A stretch of DNA of 64,000 nt from an uncultured Chryseobacterium sp. (GTDB taxonomy: Bacteria; Bacteroidota; Bacteroidia; Flavobacteriales; Weeksellaceae): NCBI GenBank assembly GCA_913778505.1, contig CAJYWD010000004.1:1-64000 (forward strand). Direction: 5' to 3'. Below are positions 49,727 to 59,728 of the stretch, in pieces. Both the position numbers and the translations under genes were made by a program. The notes beneath the pieces are model-generated. The model worked only from the letters and a program-made list of their open reading frames with translations, searched no databases and was not told the DNA's origin. The number at the start of each line of letters is the position of its first letter. Position 1 is the first letter of the stretch.

Positions 49727-50017
49727 TTATTTTTTCTTAGCACCTGCTACAGCAGTAGCCAGATCTGCACCAGCTTTGAATTTTGCAACTTTCTTAGCAG
49801 CAATTTTGATAGGCTTTTTCGTAGCAGGGTTGATACCTTGTCTAGCAGCTCTTTCAGAAACTGAGAAAGTTCCGAATCCTACTAGAGAAACTTTTCCGTC
49901 TTTTTTCTTTAATGTTTCCATTACGTTAGAAACAAATGATTCTAAAGCTTTCTTAGCTGAAGCTTTCGTGATTTCTGCATCCTTTGCGATAGCGTCGATT
50001 AATTCAGACTTGTTCAT
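49727..50017 (-). CDS. HU family DNA-binding protein
   Basis: The 96-residue protein is a standard HU: MNKSELIDAIAKDAEITKAS, VSLVGFGTFSVSERAARQGI and NPATKKPIKIAAKKVAKFKA. A short Ala/Lys-rich tail follows. HU dimers bend and compact DNA. It has its own promoter of near-perfect consensus, as expected for an abundant protein. Confidence 0.96.
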   Translation of the reverse strand: MNKSELIDAIAKDAEITKASAKKALESFVSNVMETLKKKDGKVSLVGFGTFSVSERAARQGINPATKKPIKIAAKKVAKFKAGADLATAVAGAKKK

Positions 50018-50049
50018 AATATTTATTAATTAAAGTTATGTTGTTATAG

Positions 50050-50079
50050 CAAATATAAGACAATTTTGATATCACGCAA
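50050..50079 (-). promoter_or_regulatory. HU promoter (TTG-N19-TATATTTG)
   Basis: On the minus strand TTG (50077-50079) and TATATTTG (50050-50057) are separated by exactly 19 bp, the ideal Bacteroidetes arrangement. The element ends 32 bases before the HU ATG. Confidence 0.8.
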
Positions 50080-50333
50080 ATATTTTTACAAAACTTAATG
50101 AAAAATATACCTTAAATTCAAAATTGATGAATAATTAACAAATCCTAGATTTGCGAAAACACACGATTTTTCACTATTCATTATCAAAGATTCTCCTTTA
50201 TTCATCAACAATTACGCCAAATAAAATTTTTCCATCCTACATTTAAAAATTCATAAAAAACGACCCCCAAAAGTTATCTTTAACAAATACTTAATTATAA
50301 ATGCATAAGGCTACCAATTTTATTTATTTAGCG
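50080..50333. other. AT-rich intergenic region between HU and panD
   Basis: The divergent gap is strongly AT-rich without a clear hairpin or small gene. It probably holds upstream sequences of both promoters. Confidence 0.4.
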
Positions 50334-50341
50334 TAAATTTG
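50334..50341 (+). promoter_or_regulatory. -7 element TAAATTTG directly before panD
   Basis: TAAATTTG ends five bases before the panD ATG at 50347, which suggests a leaderless or nearly leaderless transcript. Confidence 0.5.
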
Positions 50342-50346
50342 CAGCT

Positions 50347-50697
50347 ATGTTAATCGAAGTCTTTAAATCGAAAATTCACAGGGTCCGTGTTACGGCATCG
50401 GACTTAGATTATATTGGCAGCATCACTATTGACGAAGATCTTATTGAAGCTGCGGGTCTGGTAGTAGGCGAACGTGTTTACATCGTCAATGTCAATAACG
50501 GTGAGCGCTTTGATACCTATGTCATTAAAGGGAAAAGAAAATCCGGCGAAATATGTCTCAACGGCCCTGCTGCACGCAAGGTTCAGAAAAATGATATTAT
50601 CATCATCATTGCGTATGCGCAGATGACGCAGGATGAAGCCCGGAACTTCCAGCCGAAAATCGTTTTTCCGGACGAGCACACCAACCTTCTAACCTAG
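50347..50697 (+). CDS. panD: aspartate 1-decarboxylase proenzyme
   Basis: The 116-residue proenzyme self-cleaves between Gly24 and Ser25 (YIGSIT) to form the pyruvoyl cofactor, then decarboxylates aspartate to beta-alanine for pantothenate. [20 protein letters not shown] and [20 protein letters not shown] are typical. Length is normal. The flippase-like gene starts 9 bp after its stop, so both are likely on one transcript. Confidence 0.96.
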   Translation: MLIEVFKSKIHRVRVTASDLDYIGSITIDEDLIEAAGLVVGERVYIVNVNNGERFDTYVIKGKRKSGEICLNGPAARKVQKNDIIIIIAYAQMTQDEARNFQPKIVFPDEHTNLLT

Positions 50698-50706
50698 TCT
50701 GTAGTT

Positions 50707-51729
50707 TTGGAAGAAAAGAAATCCTCAGCATTCAAAAATGCCCTCACAGTTCTGATTTCTGTTGCCATTGCAGGTGTGTTTCTGTGGGTTGCGCTCAGAG
50801 GATTGGACATAGACAAAATTGAACTCTCCTTACGGAAAGCCAACTATCTTTGGGTTCTGTTTGCCGCTTTCTTTGGAGTGTCTGCTTATATATTCCGGGC
50901 AGTGCGCTGGAATCTGCTTCTGGAACCCATGGGTTATAAGATCTCCAATAGCAATTCCCTTTGGTCGCTATCTTTTGGATATCTGATGAATCTCACCATT
51001 CCCAGAAGCGGCGAAGTAGCACGTTCTACAGCTTTGTACGGCGTAGAAAAGGTTCCGGTCGACAGGTCTTTCGGGACCATAATTCTGGAAAGAGTTGTAG
51101 ATCTTGTTTGTATGGGAATTTTCGCATTGCTGACCTTGATTTTTAAATATGATGCTCTAACTGCCTTCTACAAATCTGCGACACAACAAAAGAATCAGAC
51201 TTCCACTTCTGGGAATTCTAATGTTCTTTATATTACATTTGGCTGTATTATTTTTCTTTTTATTTTATTCTTAATCTTCAGAAAATCCATCCAAAGTCTG
51301 ACGATTTACAAAAAAATACTTGGCTTTGGCCGTGGCATCTTCGAAGGCTTAAAGTCTATTTTAAGCTTAAAACAAAAAGGCAAATTCATCCTTTTGACAG
51401 CAGGCATCTGGATTTGCTATTTTTTCGCTTCGTATCTCGTTTGTTTTTCTCTGCCCGAAACTTCCAATTTTACACCGGCAGACGGTTGTTTTATTTTGGT
51501 TGTCGGGACTTTGGGAATGATCATTCCTGCCAGTGGCGGTATCGGCGCTTTTAACCTTGCTATGAAATTCGGTTTTACAGCATTGTTCATTTCTATGGGA
51601 AAAGACGGTACAGAAGGCGGCGAGCTTGGCCTGGCCTACTCTTTCATTACCCTGCCGCTGCAGATTATCATCATGCTGGTAATGGGTCTGATCTCTATTC
51701 CAATGCTGGCGAAGAACCGTAAAATATAA
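50707..51729 (+). CDS. flippase-like / lysylphosphatidylglycerol synthase TM-region protein (UPF0104)
   Basis: The 340-residue protein has about eight membrane segments and the family motifs RAVRWNLLLEPMGYKI, SFGYLMNLTIPRSGEVARST and GMIIPASGGIGAFNLAM. It corresponds to the integral-membrane half of MprF-like proteins without the synthase domain. It probably moves a lipid or isoprenoid-linked substrate. The start codon is TTG at 50707. The next in-frame Met lies deep inside the conserved domain. Confidence 0.85.
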   Translation: MEEKKSSAFKNALTVLISVAIAGVFLWVALRGLDIDKIELSLRKANYLWVLFAAFFGVSAYIFRAVRWNLLLEPMGYKISNSNSLWSLSFGYLMNLTIPRSGEVARSTALYGVEKVPVDRSFGTIILERVVDLVCMGIFALLTLIFKYDALTAFYKSATQQKNQTSTSGNSNVLYITFGCIIFLFILFLIFRKSIQSLTIYKKILGFGRGIFEGLKSILSLKQKGKFILLTAGIWICYFFASYLVCFSLPETSNFTPADGCFILVVGTLGMIIPASGGIGAFNLAMKFGFTALFISMGKDGTEGGELGLAYSFITLPLQIIIMLVMGLISIPMLAKNRKI

Positions 51730-51734
51730 CCATT

Positions 51735-51760
51735 AAAAAAGTCCAACATGCATTGGACTT
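51735..51760 (-). terminator. terminator of the DUF2130 gene
   Basis: AAGTCCAA and TTGGACTT pair around CATGCA. The A run at 51735-51740 gives a T run on the minus strand, just past the DUF2130 stop. Confidence 0.8.
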
Positions 51761-51768
51761 GATCTGCT

Positions 51769-53061
51769 CTATTCCGATTTCAATTCATCAAACTTAGCTT
51801 TCATAGTAGGATTGCCGTAAGTGAGCTTTTTGATGGTCAAATCTTCTGCTTTATTATTCGCAAGTCGAAGATTATTGACCGATGCCAGAAGGGCGTCTTT
51901 GGTTTTCTGAAGGTGCGTGATGGTCTTGTCAATCTCGTCTACTGCGGTTTTAAACTGCCTGCTGGCGAGTTCGTAATTCTTCGCAAAGCCATGTTTGAAG
52001 GCATCGATCTTCTCTTCAAAATTCGTGATATCAATATTCTGATTTCTCACGAGAGCCAGTTCTTTTTTATACTGCAGGGAATTCATCGCAGCATTTCTAA
52101 GCAACGTGATGATGGGGATAAAAAACTGAGGCCGGACAACATACATCTTCGGGAAACGGTGAGATACATCCACAATGCCGGTATTGTAAAACTCATTCTC
52201 ATTTTCCAGCAGCGAGACCAGTACGGCATATTCGCACTTTTTCTCGGTTCTGTCTTTGTCCAGCTCGCGTAGGAAATCTTCGTTTCTTTTCTTGGTCGAG
52301 GTTTGATCGGCTTCGTTTTTCATCTCAAACATGATCGAGATGATTTCGTTACCTGCCTCATCCAGCTCACGGTAGATAAAATCCCCTTTGCTTCCGGAGC
52401 GGGAATCATTGTCTTTTTCAAAATAGACATTCGGGAAAGCGGTGGCCCGCAGCTTATTGAATTCTATTTCGCAGTGCTGCTCCAGCGTTTCGCCCAGCAT
52501 TTTTGTAGAAAGCTTGGCCTTCATATCCTTCACACGATCTATTTCCTCGTCCTTGAACCTGATGATGGCGTCTTTCATTTTAAGTTTTTCGTCAAACTGT
52601 TCTTTCAGGGATTTTTCCGAGAGTTCCTTTTCCAGATCTTTATTGCCCAGGCGGTTTCTCAGTTCCATCTTTTCCTGCTCCAGGCTGTTTTTCTCTTTTT
52701 CCATTCGCTGAACTGCTTCCGAAATGGCCAGTTTCCGTTCGGCGTCGGCTTTTTCGATTTTAGCTTTTAGTGCGAGGATCTCCTTCTCCTTTTCAGAAAC
52801 TTTTCCCGCTATTTCCAGCTCCTTAACTGATTTCAGCTGGGAGATCTCGGCGTCTTTCTTGGCAAGCTGCTCCTGGAGATAACTTTTGAATTTTTCTTTG
52901 TTAAGTTCTATCTCGCTGTTCTTTTCTTTTTCGGCCAGGCGCAGTCTTTCCTGCAGTTCTTCCTCAAACTGATGATCGCGGACTTGTTTCAGAATCTCAG
53001 CAAATCCTGCTTCATCCACCTTGAAGGCTTTTTTACAGTGAGGGCATATTATTTCGTTCAT
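51769..53061 (-). CDS. DUF2130 coiled-coil protein
   Basis: The 430-residue protein starts [20 protein letters not shown], with a CPHC knuckle, and continues as a long charged coiled coil (about 35-190). A DUF2130 nuclease-like domain follows: [47 protein letters not shown] and [13 protein letters not shown]. The E-x-K within FEMKNE recalls PD-(D/E)XK nucleases, so a DNA-related role is possible but unproven. The start at 53061 is supported by a -7 element (TAAATTTG) at 53091-53098. The longer frame would begin upstream of that element. Confidence 0.87.
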   Translation of the reverse strand: MNEIICPHCKKAFKVDEAGFAEILKQVRDHQFEEELQERLRLAEKEKNSEIELNKEKFKSYLQEQLAKKDAEISQLKSVKELEIAGKVSEKEKEILALKAKIEKADAERKLAISEAVQRMEKEKNSLEQEKMELRNRLGNKDLEKELSEKSLKEQFDEKLKMKDAIIRFKDEEIDRVKDMKAKLSTKMLGETLEQHCEIEFNKLRATAFPNVYFEKDNDSRSGSKGDFIYRELDEAGNEIISIMFEMKNEADQTSTKKRNEDFLRELDKDRTEKKCEYAVLVSLLENENEFYNTGIVDVSHRFPKMYVVRPQFFIPIITLLRNAAMNSLQYKKELALVRNQNIDITNFEEKIDAFKHGFAKNYELASRQFKTAVDEIDKTITHLQKTKDALLASVNNLRLANNKAEDLTIKKLTYGNPTMKAKFDELKSE

Positions 53062-53090
53062 TTCAATTCTCTTTTCGTCTAGGCAAGTTA

Positions 53091-53098
53091 CAAATTTA
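53091..53098 (-). promoter_or_regulatory. -7 element TAAATTTG of the DUF2130 gene
   Basis: TAAATTTG on the minus strand ends 29 bases before the ATG at 53061. It lies back-to-back with the rmuC promoter. Confidence 0.5.
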
Positions 53099-53135
53099 GA
53101 TTCTTTGATGTCGAAAATAAATACGCTCAAAATCG

Positions 53136-53143
53136 TATTTTTG
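53136..53143 (+). promoter_or_regulatory. -7 element TATTTTTG directly before rmuC
   Basis: TATTTTTG ends four bases before the rmuC ATG at 53148, suggesting a leaderless transcript. Confidence 0.5.
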
Positions 53144-53147
53144 AAGG

Positions 53148-54650
53148 ATGGAAATGTTTTATCTTGTCTTTGGCTTTATTGCAGGCGGCATCGTGGGTGC
53201 CGTGATTCTCTATCTTATTCAGAAATCTTCGTCGGTCTCCCGGATGCAGTACGAGGAGATGAATAACCAATTCATCAAATCCAATGCAGATCTTCAGAAT
53301 GCACAGATCAGAACGGAAGAGCTTCATCGTTTTCTGGACGAGGAAAAGCAAGCTGCAGCGCTGCAAACCAACCAGCTGAATCAGCTTAAAAACCATCTTG
53401 CCACAGCCACTGCGGAGAATCATTCCCAAACCGTCAGAATATCGGAGTTGCAGACACTCAACCAGGATCAAATCCTCGAAATCCGCACGTTGGTGAATGA
53501 GAAACAAAGCCTTATTGCCGTTAAATCTCAGCTCTCTGCGCAGAACGAGGCGCTTCAGAATCTGCTGGATTCTCAGAAAGAAGAGATCAGTAAACTCCAG
53601 GAACAGGCCAAAGAGCAGTTCGAAAACCTGGCGAATAAAATCCTGGAAGAAAAAACAGAGAAATTCACCGCACTCAATCAAACCAATCTGAAGACGATTC
53701 TGGAACCTTTCCAGGAACGCATCACAGAACTGAAAAACCGTGTGAATGAAGCTTACGAAAAGGAAAATAAAGAACGTTTTTCATTGGCAGAAAAGGTAAA
53801 GGAACTCGCTGAGCTGAATCAGCAGATTTCCGATGATGCCAAAAAACTGACCCGTGCCCTGAAAGGCGAATCCAAAACCCAGGGCAACTGGGGCGAGATG
53901 ATCCTGGAAAGCATCCTGGAAAAATCCGGGCTGGTGAAAGGCCGCGAATATTTTCTGGAGCACGAACTGCGCGACGAAGACAATAAAGCCTTGTTCTCAG
54001 AATTTTCCGGGAAGAAGATGCGTCCGGATGCTGTGGTAAAATATCCGGATGAACGCAATGTCATCATCGATTCCAAGGTTTCCCTCACGGCTTTCACCGA
54101 ACTGGTGGATGAGACCGATGCAAGAATCATCAGCATCAAGCAATCCCAACATCTGGCGTCCATCAAAAACCACATTCAGCAACTCTCGCAGAAAGCCTAT
54201 GACGATTATGGCAAGTCTCTGGACTTCGTGATGATGTTCATCCCCAGTGAGGCGGCCTATATCGCAGCGATGCAAACCGACCAGAATCTCTGGAATTTTG
54301 CCTACGATAGGAGGATCTTATTGCTGAACCCGAGTAATCTCATTACTTCCCTGAAGCTCATCGCAGACCTCTGGAAAAGAGAATATCAGAACCGCAATGC
54401 CATGGAAATCGCCGAGCGTGGCGCCAAACTATATGACAAATTTGTAGGGTTTGTGGAGAATCTGGATAAAATCGGAAAGAACATAGACCAGGCTAAAAAT
54501 AGCTTTAACGAAGCTTACAAGCAGCTTTCCACAGGCAATGACAATCTGGTGATCCAGACTCAGAAGCTCAAAAGCCTGGGCATCAAAAATAAAAAACAAC
54601 TGCCCCAGAGTCTGGTAGATCATTCCCAAAACAACGGATTGGAAGACTGA
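53148..54650 (+). CDS. rmuC: DNA recombination protein RmuC
   Basis: The 500-residue protein has an N-terminal membrane helix (about 3-22), a long coiled coil (about 30-225) and the RmuC nuclease-like domain: [40 protein letters not shown] and [16 protein letters not shown]. RmuC limits inversions at short inverted repeats in E. coli, probably by cleaving hairpin DNA. That is notable in a region so rich in inverted repeats. It is divergent from the DUF2130 gene, and array C starts 21 bp after its stop. Confidence 0.93.
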   Translation: MEMFYLVFGFIAGGIVGAVILYLIQKSSSVSRMQYEEMNNQFIKSNADLQNAQIRTEELHRFLDEEKQAAALQTNQLNQLKNHLATATAENHSQTVRISELQTLNQDQILEIRTLVNEKQSLIAVKSQLSAQNEALQNLLDSQKEEISKLQEQAKEQFENLANKILEEKTEKFTALNQTNLKTILEPFQERITELKNRVNEAYEKENKERFSLAEKVKELAELNQQISDDAKKLTRALKGESKTQGNWGEMILESILEKSGLVKGREYFLEHELRDEDNKALFSEFSGKKMRPDAVVKYPDERNVIIDSKVSLTAFTELVDETDARIISIKQSQHLASIKNHIQQLSQKAYDDYGKSLDFVMMFIPSEAAYIAAMQTDQNLWNFAYDRRILLLNPSNLITSLKLIADLWKREYQNRNAMEIAERGAKLYDKFVGFVENLDKIGKNIDQAKNSFNEAYKQLSTGNDNLVIQTQKLKSLGIKNKKQLPQSLVDHSQNNGLED

Positions 54651-54670
54651 AAAGAACTTAACAAGAAATC

Positions 54671-54868
54671 ACTGCGCAGCTTTTAAGCGAAACCTGCGCA
54701 CCTTTTGAGCGAAACCTGTGCACCTTTTAAGTGAAACCTGCGCACCTTTTGAGTAAAACCTGCGCAGCCATGATTCGTTGACTGCGCAGCGACAGTTCCT
54801 TGACTGCGCACCCATGACTCATTGGCTGCGCAGCGATGACCCGCCGGCTGTGCGGGCGATCAGTAATT
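54671..54868. repeat. tandem array C: 9 units of 22 bp
   Basis: Nine contiguous units of 22 bp share CTGCGCA near their start. The first four continue CCTTTTGAGCGAAA-like and the later ones have diverged tails. The array fills the rmuC-uvrC gap. It is much more GC-rich than arrays A and B and shares no sequence with them. Confidence 0.9.
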
Positions 54869-54926
54869 CATTTGTTTTGATCATAATTCAGCAGGCGGGA
54901 AACAGCAATAAAAGAGAAACATTCAC

Positions 54927-54934
54927 TAAATTTG
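54927..54934 (+). promoter_or_regulatory. -7 element TAAATTTG directly before uvrC
   Basis: TAAATTTG ends four bases before the uvrC GTG at 54939, suggesting a leaderless transcript. Confidence 0.5.
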
Positions 54935-54938
54935 TAAG

Positions 54939-56732
54939 GTGAATCCCAATCTCGAACTTCAGCTCAAAACACTTCCTTCGGAACCCGGCGTCTATCGTTA
55001 TTATGATAAGAACGACCAGCTCCTGTATGTTGGGAAGGCTAAGCATCTCAAAAAAAGGGTGTTGTCCTATTTCAACAAAAATCAGAATGGCTACCGGACA
55101 CGGATCATGGTTTCCAAAATCCACCGCCTGGAAACTACCGTTGTCAACAGCGAGTACGATGCACTTTTGCTGGAAAATAACCTCATCAAGGCGCATCAGC
55201 CTTTTTACAATGTGATGCTGAAGGATGACAAATCCTACCCCTGGATCTGCATCAAAAATGAAGAGTTCCCAAGGATCTTCCTGACGAGGACCAAGATCAA
55301 GGATGGCTCCGAATATTACGGCCCTTACGCCAAAGTGCGGCCTGCGCGGGTGTTGCTGGACACCATTAAAAACCTTTACAAAATAAGAACCTGCAATCTG
55401 AACCTGGCTCCGGAAAAAATTGCAGAAGGCAAATACCGCGTGTGCCTGGAATACCACATCAAAAACTGCAACGGACCCTGTGAAGCCCTGGAATCTAAGG
55501 AAGATTATGATGAGAAGGTGGAAGCCATCCGTGGCATCATTAAGGGTGATTTCCGCTTTGCCAAGCGTTATCTGGAAGATCGGATGTACCGTTTTGCCTC
55601 CAATCTGGAGTTCGAAAAGGCACAGATGATCAAGCAGAACATTGAGTCGCTGGACGATTATCAGGCTAAGCATACCGTGGTGAATCCCAGCATTGATGAT
55701 GTGGATGTATTCGGTATGACCAGTGACGAAGTGGCGGCTTATGTCAATTATTTCAAGATCAGAAACGGATCGATAGTCCAGAGCTTTACCACAGAGATTA
55801 AAAAAGTTCTCGAAGAAACCGATGAAGACATCCTGGAAGAAGCGCTGGTAGAGATCCGCCAGAAATTTGATTCCACGTCCAGGGAAATTCTGGTTCCGTT
55901 TCACCTGGGTATCGAGATTCCTAATGTGAAGCTCATTGTTCCGAAGGTAGGCGACAAAAAACGCATCGTAGAACTTTCCGAGAAGAATGCGAAGGAGTAC
56001 CGCCTGGAGAAGCTGAAACAGGTGCAAATCGTAGATCCGGAAAGACACACCAACCGCATTATGTCGGAAATGCAGAGAATCCTGAGGATGCCTGTGGAGC
56101 CGAGACATATCGAAGGTTTTGATAACTCGAATATCCAGGGAACCAACCCTGTTTCGGCATGTGTGGTTTTCAAAGACGGGAAACCGAGCAAGGCCGATTA
56201 CCGGATTTTTCACCCGAAAACGGTGGAAGGTCCTGACGACTTTAAGACCATGGAAGAGGTGATCTATCGCCGTTACAGAAGATTGATTGATGAAGGAGAA
56301 CCTCTGCCGCAACTGATTCTGATTGATGGTGGCAAAGGACAGCTCTCATCGGCCGTCAAGAGCCTGAAACTGCTGGGACTTTATGGCAAAATCACCATCA
56401 TAGGCATCGCCAAAAGACTGGAGGAGATTTACTTCCCGGAAGATTCTATTCCGCTATACATCGACAAGAAGGCGGAAACGCTCAAAATATTACAGCGCGT
56501 GCGCGACGAGGCTCACCGGTTTGGCGTAAAGCATCACAGGACGCGCAGGAAAAACTCGACCATCAAATCCGAACTGGAGGAAATCCCGGGCGTGGGCGGC
56601 AAAACCATCGAGCTGCTGCTGTCCAAACTGAAATCCGTAAAGCGTGTGAAGGAAGCGGACCTTGTAACGCTGGAAGAAATCCTGGGCAAAGCGAAAGGAA
56701 AAATTGTTTGGGAGTTTTTTAATAAGAATTAA
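54939..56732 (+). CDS. uvrC: excinuclease ABC subunit C
   Basis: The 597-residue protein makes both incisions in nucleotide excision repair. It has an N-terminal GIY-YIG nuclease (GVYRYYDKNDQLLYVGKAK, residues 17-35, with R40), a cysteine cluster and a UVR motif near 200-235 for UvrB binding. The RNase H-like nuclease begins HIEGFDNSNIQGTNPVSA. A C-terminal helix-hairpin-helix pair contains IPGVGGKTIELLLSKL. The start codon is GTG. Length is normal. Confidence 0.96.
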   Translation: MNPNLELQLKTLPSEPGVYRYYDKNDQLLYVGKAKHLKKRVLSYFNKNQNGYRTRIMVSKIHRLETTVVNSEYDALLLENNLIKAHQPFYNVMLKDDKSYPWICIKNEEFPRIFLTRTKIKDGSEYYGPYAKVRPARVLLDTIKNLYKIRTCNLNLAPEKIAEGKYRVCLEYHIKNCNGPCEALESKEDYDEKVEAIRGIIKGDFRFAKRYLEDRMYRFASNLEFEKAQMIKQNIESLDDYQAKHTVVNPSIDDVDVFGMTSDEVAAYVNYFKIRNGSIVQSFTTEIKKVLEETDEDILEEALVEIRQKFDSTSREILVPFHLGIEIPNVKLIVPKVGDKKRIVELSEKNAKEYRLEKLKQVQIVDPERHTNRIMSEMQRILRMPVEPRHIEGFDNSNIQGTNPVSACVVFKDGKPSKADYRIFHPKTVEGPDDFKTMEEVIYRRYRRLIDEGEPLPQLILIDGGKGQLSSAVKSLKLLGLYGKITIIGIAKRLEEIYFPEDSIPLYIDKKAETLKILQRVRDEAHRFGVKHHRTRRKNSTIKSELEEIPGVGGKTIELLLSKLKSVKRVKEADLVTLEEILGKAKGKIVWEFFNKN

Positions 56733-56765
56733 AAAGAGCACCGGGATGGGTGCTCTAATGTTTTT
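56732..56765. terminator. terminator between uvrC and the ELWxxDGT gene
   Basis: AGAGCACC and GGTGCTCT form an eight-pair stem with a six-base loop. An A run on its left gives a T run for the minus-strand gene, and GTTTTT follows on the right for uvrC. Confidence 0.8.
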
Positions 56766-56766
56766 A

Positions 56767-59583
56767 CTATTTCTTGATGACCTTTTTCGTTTCAACAAAT
56801 TCGTCTGTATAAATCTTTACTAAATAAACTCCTGAATTCAGGTGACTGAAATCAACAGAATCGGACTTTGCATCAAATAATTTGCCCCCAGAAAAATCGT
56901 AGATTTCCACTTTAGTAATTTTGGAAAGACTATGAATATTGATTCGGCCAGATGTTGGATTGGGAGAAACCGACACCGTTATTTTACTTTTCCCGTCTAA
57001 GTTTTCTACACTCAAGAAGGTAGGTAATTCATTCTTTATATGAAATAACTCACTTCCAGATTCTGCAGTGGTGGCTCTGAAATATAAATCTCCTGCGAAG
57101 GTGAAAATTTTCTCAATCGCAGCCGTAGAGTTCATAGGCTCGGCATTATCCAGAGTAATGGTAGAGCTTACAATACTTTGTTTTGAACCGTTTGTACGGA
57201 ATATCTCTTTGCTATTCTCCTTGGTGTAATACATATAATTATTAACACAGGTAAGGTCCGCGATGCGATCGGTACTAGAATAATTATTCAGGTAGATTGC
57301 TTCATACGAGTTCAGATCGGGATTGATGCTCCAGAAAGCATTGTATCGGTTTTTCATTGGACCGGTTGCAAAATAAACTGAATGACCACATTTCTGAAAA
57401 TCAGAAAAATATGACATTCCGTTATCACTAAGAATCGGAGTAGGTGGTTCCTGCATGTTATTGAAGCGGTAAACGGTTCCATAGCCTGTCTGCGAAAGCA
57501 GGTAAAGCTTGTTATCGATTATCTTCGGTGCTGAGGATATGTTTATCTGTGGTGTGAAAGGGCCATTGTCCTCTGGAAACGAAACTTCTTTAATGGTATC
57601 AGTACTGGAATCAAATGCGTATAATTTGTAATTTTTAGCAATTAAAAGTTTGTTATCAAAGACCGCCAGCAGTTGCGGGATATTGCTGTAATATTCAGCA
57701 TCTGCAATATTAAATGAAACCTTCTTTGTATTTACAGAAGTTCCATCCGTTTGCCAGATTTCAGTCTTATTATCCGGAGTGAGGATTGTAAAGTAAATGT
57801 AGCCATTATAAAAAACACCATCCTTCCCATCATGCACTGTAGAGCCCGTAGGAATTTGTGTTACCAAATTAATGGAGCTGCTGCTGTTATCCACTTTCCA
57901 TAGTTTCAAATATCTAACGTCTGTGTCGGAGGCATAAGTCAGAATAATCAAAGAATTATCATTTAAATTTCCAAAAGAAGTATCGTCATCCAGCTCGTCA
58001 TTGCCTGTAAACATAAGCATATTAGTATTAGCAGCAGAACCATCGGTTCTGGCAAGGACTTTTGTATAATTATCAGGCTTCTGGTAGTAATAATTACCGA
58101 CTTTGAAAAGTTTTCCTTTTGGTATGCCATATGAAAAATCACCGTTGTAATCAAAATCTTTAATGATACTCGGCACAGAGTTTTTGTTTGGAAGTCCGTA
58201 GAATTCAGTTCCACTTTCTATATTAGTTGCTGTAAAAATAAGCTGGCCAGAAGATGTTTTTTCAAAATTTTGCGGATCACTGCCGGCTGAATGATTACCA
58301 TCGTGAAAAATAGAAATAGCGTTGTTATCAAAATTATATTGAAATAATTCATTTCCATACTTAGCACTACTGTAAGGAAAAATCAAGCGGCCAGGCTCTT
58401 CTACAGAGGAATCAAATTTATTATTAACAGGAGTTACATTTTCATTCGCATCCAAAATCCAATGCTTTGTATAATCTGAACTTCGTATGAGAATTTTATT
58501 GTTTAAAGGGAATGATTTTTCTAAGTCAGGCATCGTGTCGTCGATGACGACATTGGTTGCAACTGTCCCTGCTACCGTCCCGTCCGTTTTCCATAGTCTA
58601 TTCCAATTTTGGTTTCGGGGAAAGAAATAAATATAATTGCCATTCCTAAACATAAAGTTTTGATTTGTCATGGCAGCAACAAACTGACTTTGATTATTCA
58701 GTGGAAAAGTATTTTGAGAAGTTCCGTCGGATACCCAAACCCTCCCACCGAACTGGGAATCCCAAGCTTGATAAATAAGTTTTCCGTTCAGAACTATACC
58801 GCCTGATAAACTTTTCGACTGTGCAATGTATTTTGCTTTTCTTGAAGCATTGTCAAATTCCCAAAGCCCATCTTTCAGACCATCTCCCGACACTCCGTAA
58901 AAAATAAACTTGTCGCCGACAGTGTAGCCAAATGCATCGTGGAAAATATACACAGGAAGGTTTGTATCAACGTCAAGAATCTTAAATGTATCAACTCCAT
59001 TTGAAGCCCACATTTGATTAGAGGAGTTAGCGCTTTTTGCTCCGAAAATAACATACCCATTTCTATAGGAAATGCCAGGTGCAATTTCCCCTGTAATCTC
59101 TTGGACTTTTTTTGTACCTTCTGCAGTACCGTCTGAAATATACAGACCCTGCCCTGTAGTAATAGCCAGCAGGTTATCACCAAACGATTCAATTTTTTGA
59201 GCGTAGGTATTTGTTGGAAACTCAAAAACTTTGTACGTTCCTCCTGAAGTCGCATCTGTTACCCAGAGCTCATTATTAGAAATAACAGCAGTAAAGTAAG
59301 CTTTTCCTTTGAGTAATGTGAATTGAGAAACAGTAAGGGAACTCCATCCAGTCTCAATCTCTTTTACAGGATAACTCTTTTTCGTAGTCTTATCATAGGC
59401 CCAGATGACATTATGTTTTCCGTAGACATTCGCACCAGTAAACAAGATTTTGTCCTGATAATCAAAGAGGTTTTCTGCATTAAGACCAGTTTGATAATTG
59501 ATTTCAAAAACATCTGCATTGAAAGTTTGTGAAAAAGAGTTGATTGCAAATAAAGAACTTAAGAAAATAAAATATTTATTCAT
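56767..59583 (-). CDS. T9SS-exported ELWxxDGT repeat protein
   Basis: The 938-residue protein has a signal peptide (to about residue 19) and many beta-propeller-like repeats with variants of the ELWxTDGTxxGT motif (NELWVTDATSGGT, RLWKTDGTVAGT, EIWQTDGTSVNT). A C-terminal T9SS type A sorting domain follows (VSPNPTSGRINIHS and GVYLVKIYTDEFVETKKVIK). It should be displayed on the cell surface or released. The repeats suggest a binding scaffold. Neither ligand nor enzyme activity is evident. Confidence 0.9.
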   Translation of the reverse strand: MNKYFIFLSSLFAINSFSQTFNADVFEINYQTGLNAENLFDYQDKILFTGANVYGKHNVIWAYDKTTKKSYPVKEIETGWSSLTVSQFTLLKGKAYFTAVISNNELWVTDATSGGTYKVFEFPTNTYAQKIESFGDNLLAITTGQGLYISDGTAEGTKKVQEITGEIAPGISYRNGYVIFGAKSANSSNQMWASNGVDTFKILDVDTNLPVYIFHDAFGYTVGDKFIFYGVSGDGLKDGLWEFDNASRKAKYIAQSKSLSGGIVLNGKLIYQAWDSQFGGRVWVSDGTSQNTFPLNNQSQFVAAMTNQNFMFRNGNYIYFFPRNQNWNRLWKTDGTVAGTVATNVVIDDTMPDLEKSFPLNNKILIRSSDYTKHWILDANENVTPVNNKFDSSVEEPGRLIFPYSSAKYGNELFQYNFDNNAISIFHDGNHSAGSDPQNFEKTSSGQLIFTATNIESGTEFYGLPNKNSVPSIIKDFDYNGDFSYGIPKGKLFKVGNYYYQKPDNYTKVLARTDGSAANTNMLMFTGNDELDDDTSFGNLNDNSLIILTYASDTDVRYLKLWKVDNSSSSINLVTQIPTGSTVHDGKDGVFYNGYIYFTILTPDNKTEIWQTDGTSVNTKKVSFNIADAEYYSNIPQLLAVFDNKLLIAKNYKLYAFDSSTDTIKEVSFPEDNGPFTPQINISSAPKIIDNKLYLLSQTGYGTVYRFNNMQEPPTPILSDNGMSYFSDFQKCGHSVYFATGPMKNRYNAFWSINPDLNSYEAIYLNNYSSTDRIADLTCVNNYMYYTKENSKEIFRTNGSKQSIVSSTITLDNAEPMNSTAAIEKIFTFAGDLYFRATTAESGSELFHIKNELPTFLSVENLDGKSKITVSVSPNPTSGRINIHSLSKITKVEIYDFSGGKLFDAKSDSVDFSHLNSGVYLVKIYTDEFVETKKVIKK

Positions 59584-59703
59584 TTGTTTTTTTGTTGATA
59601 AAAGAAGTCAAATATAAGATTATTATCGATATCAAATGTGGTAAGGCATTCATATTAATAATTCTAAAACTTCTCAATTATCGGAATTCTTCTCGGTAAT
59701 CCT

Positions 59704-59711
59704 TATCTTTG
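59704..59711 (+). promoter_or_regulatory. -7 element TATCTTTG of the TPR protein gene
   Basis: TATCTTTG ends 17 bases before the ATG at 59729. No good -33 TTG is present. Confidence 0.45.
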
Positions 59712-59728
59712 CAACCTAAATTTTAACA

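Noticed and set aside
54888-56312. A 474-codon open frame on the minus strand opposite uvrC
   Set aside because: It lies entirely against a clearly conserved uvrC and its translation resembles no protein. It is a codon-bias shadow.
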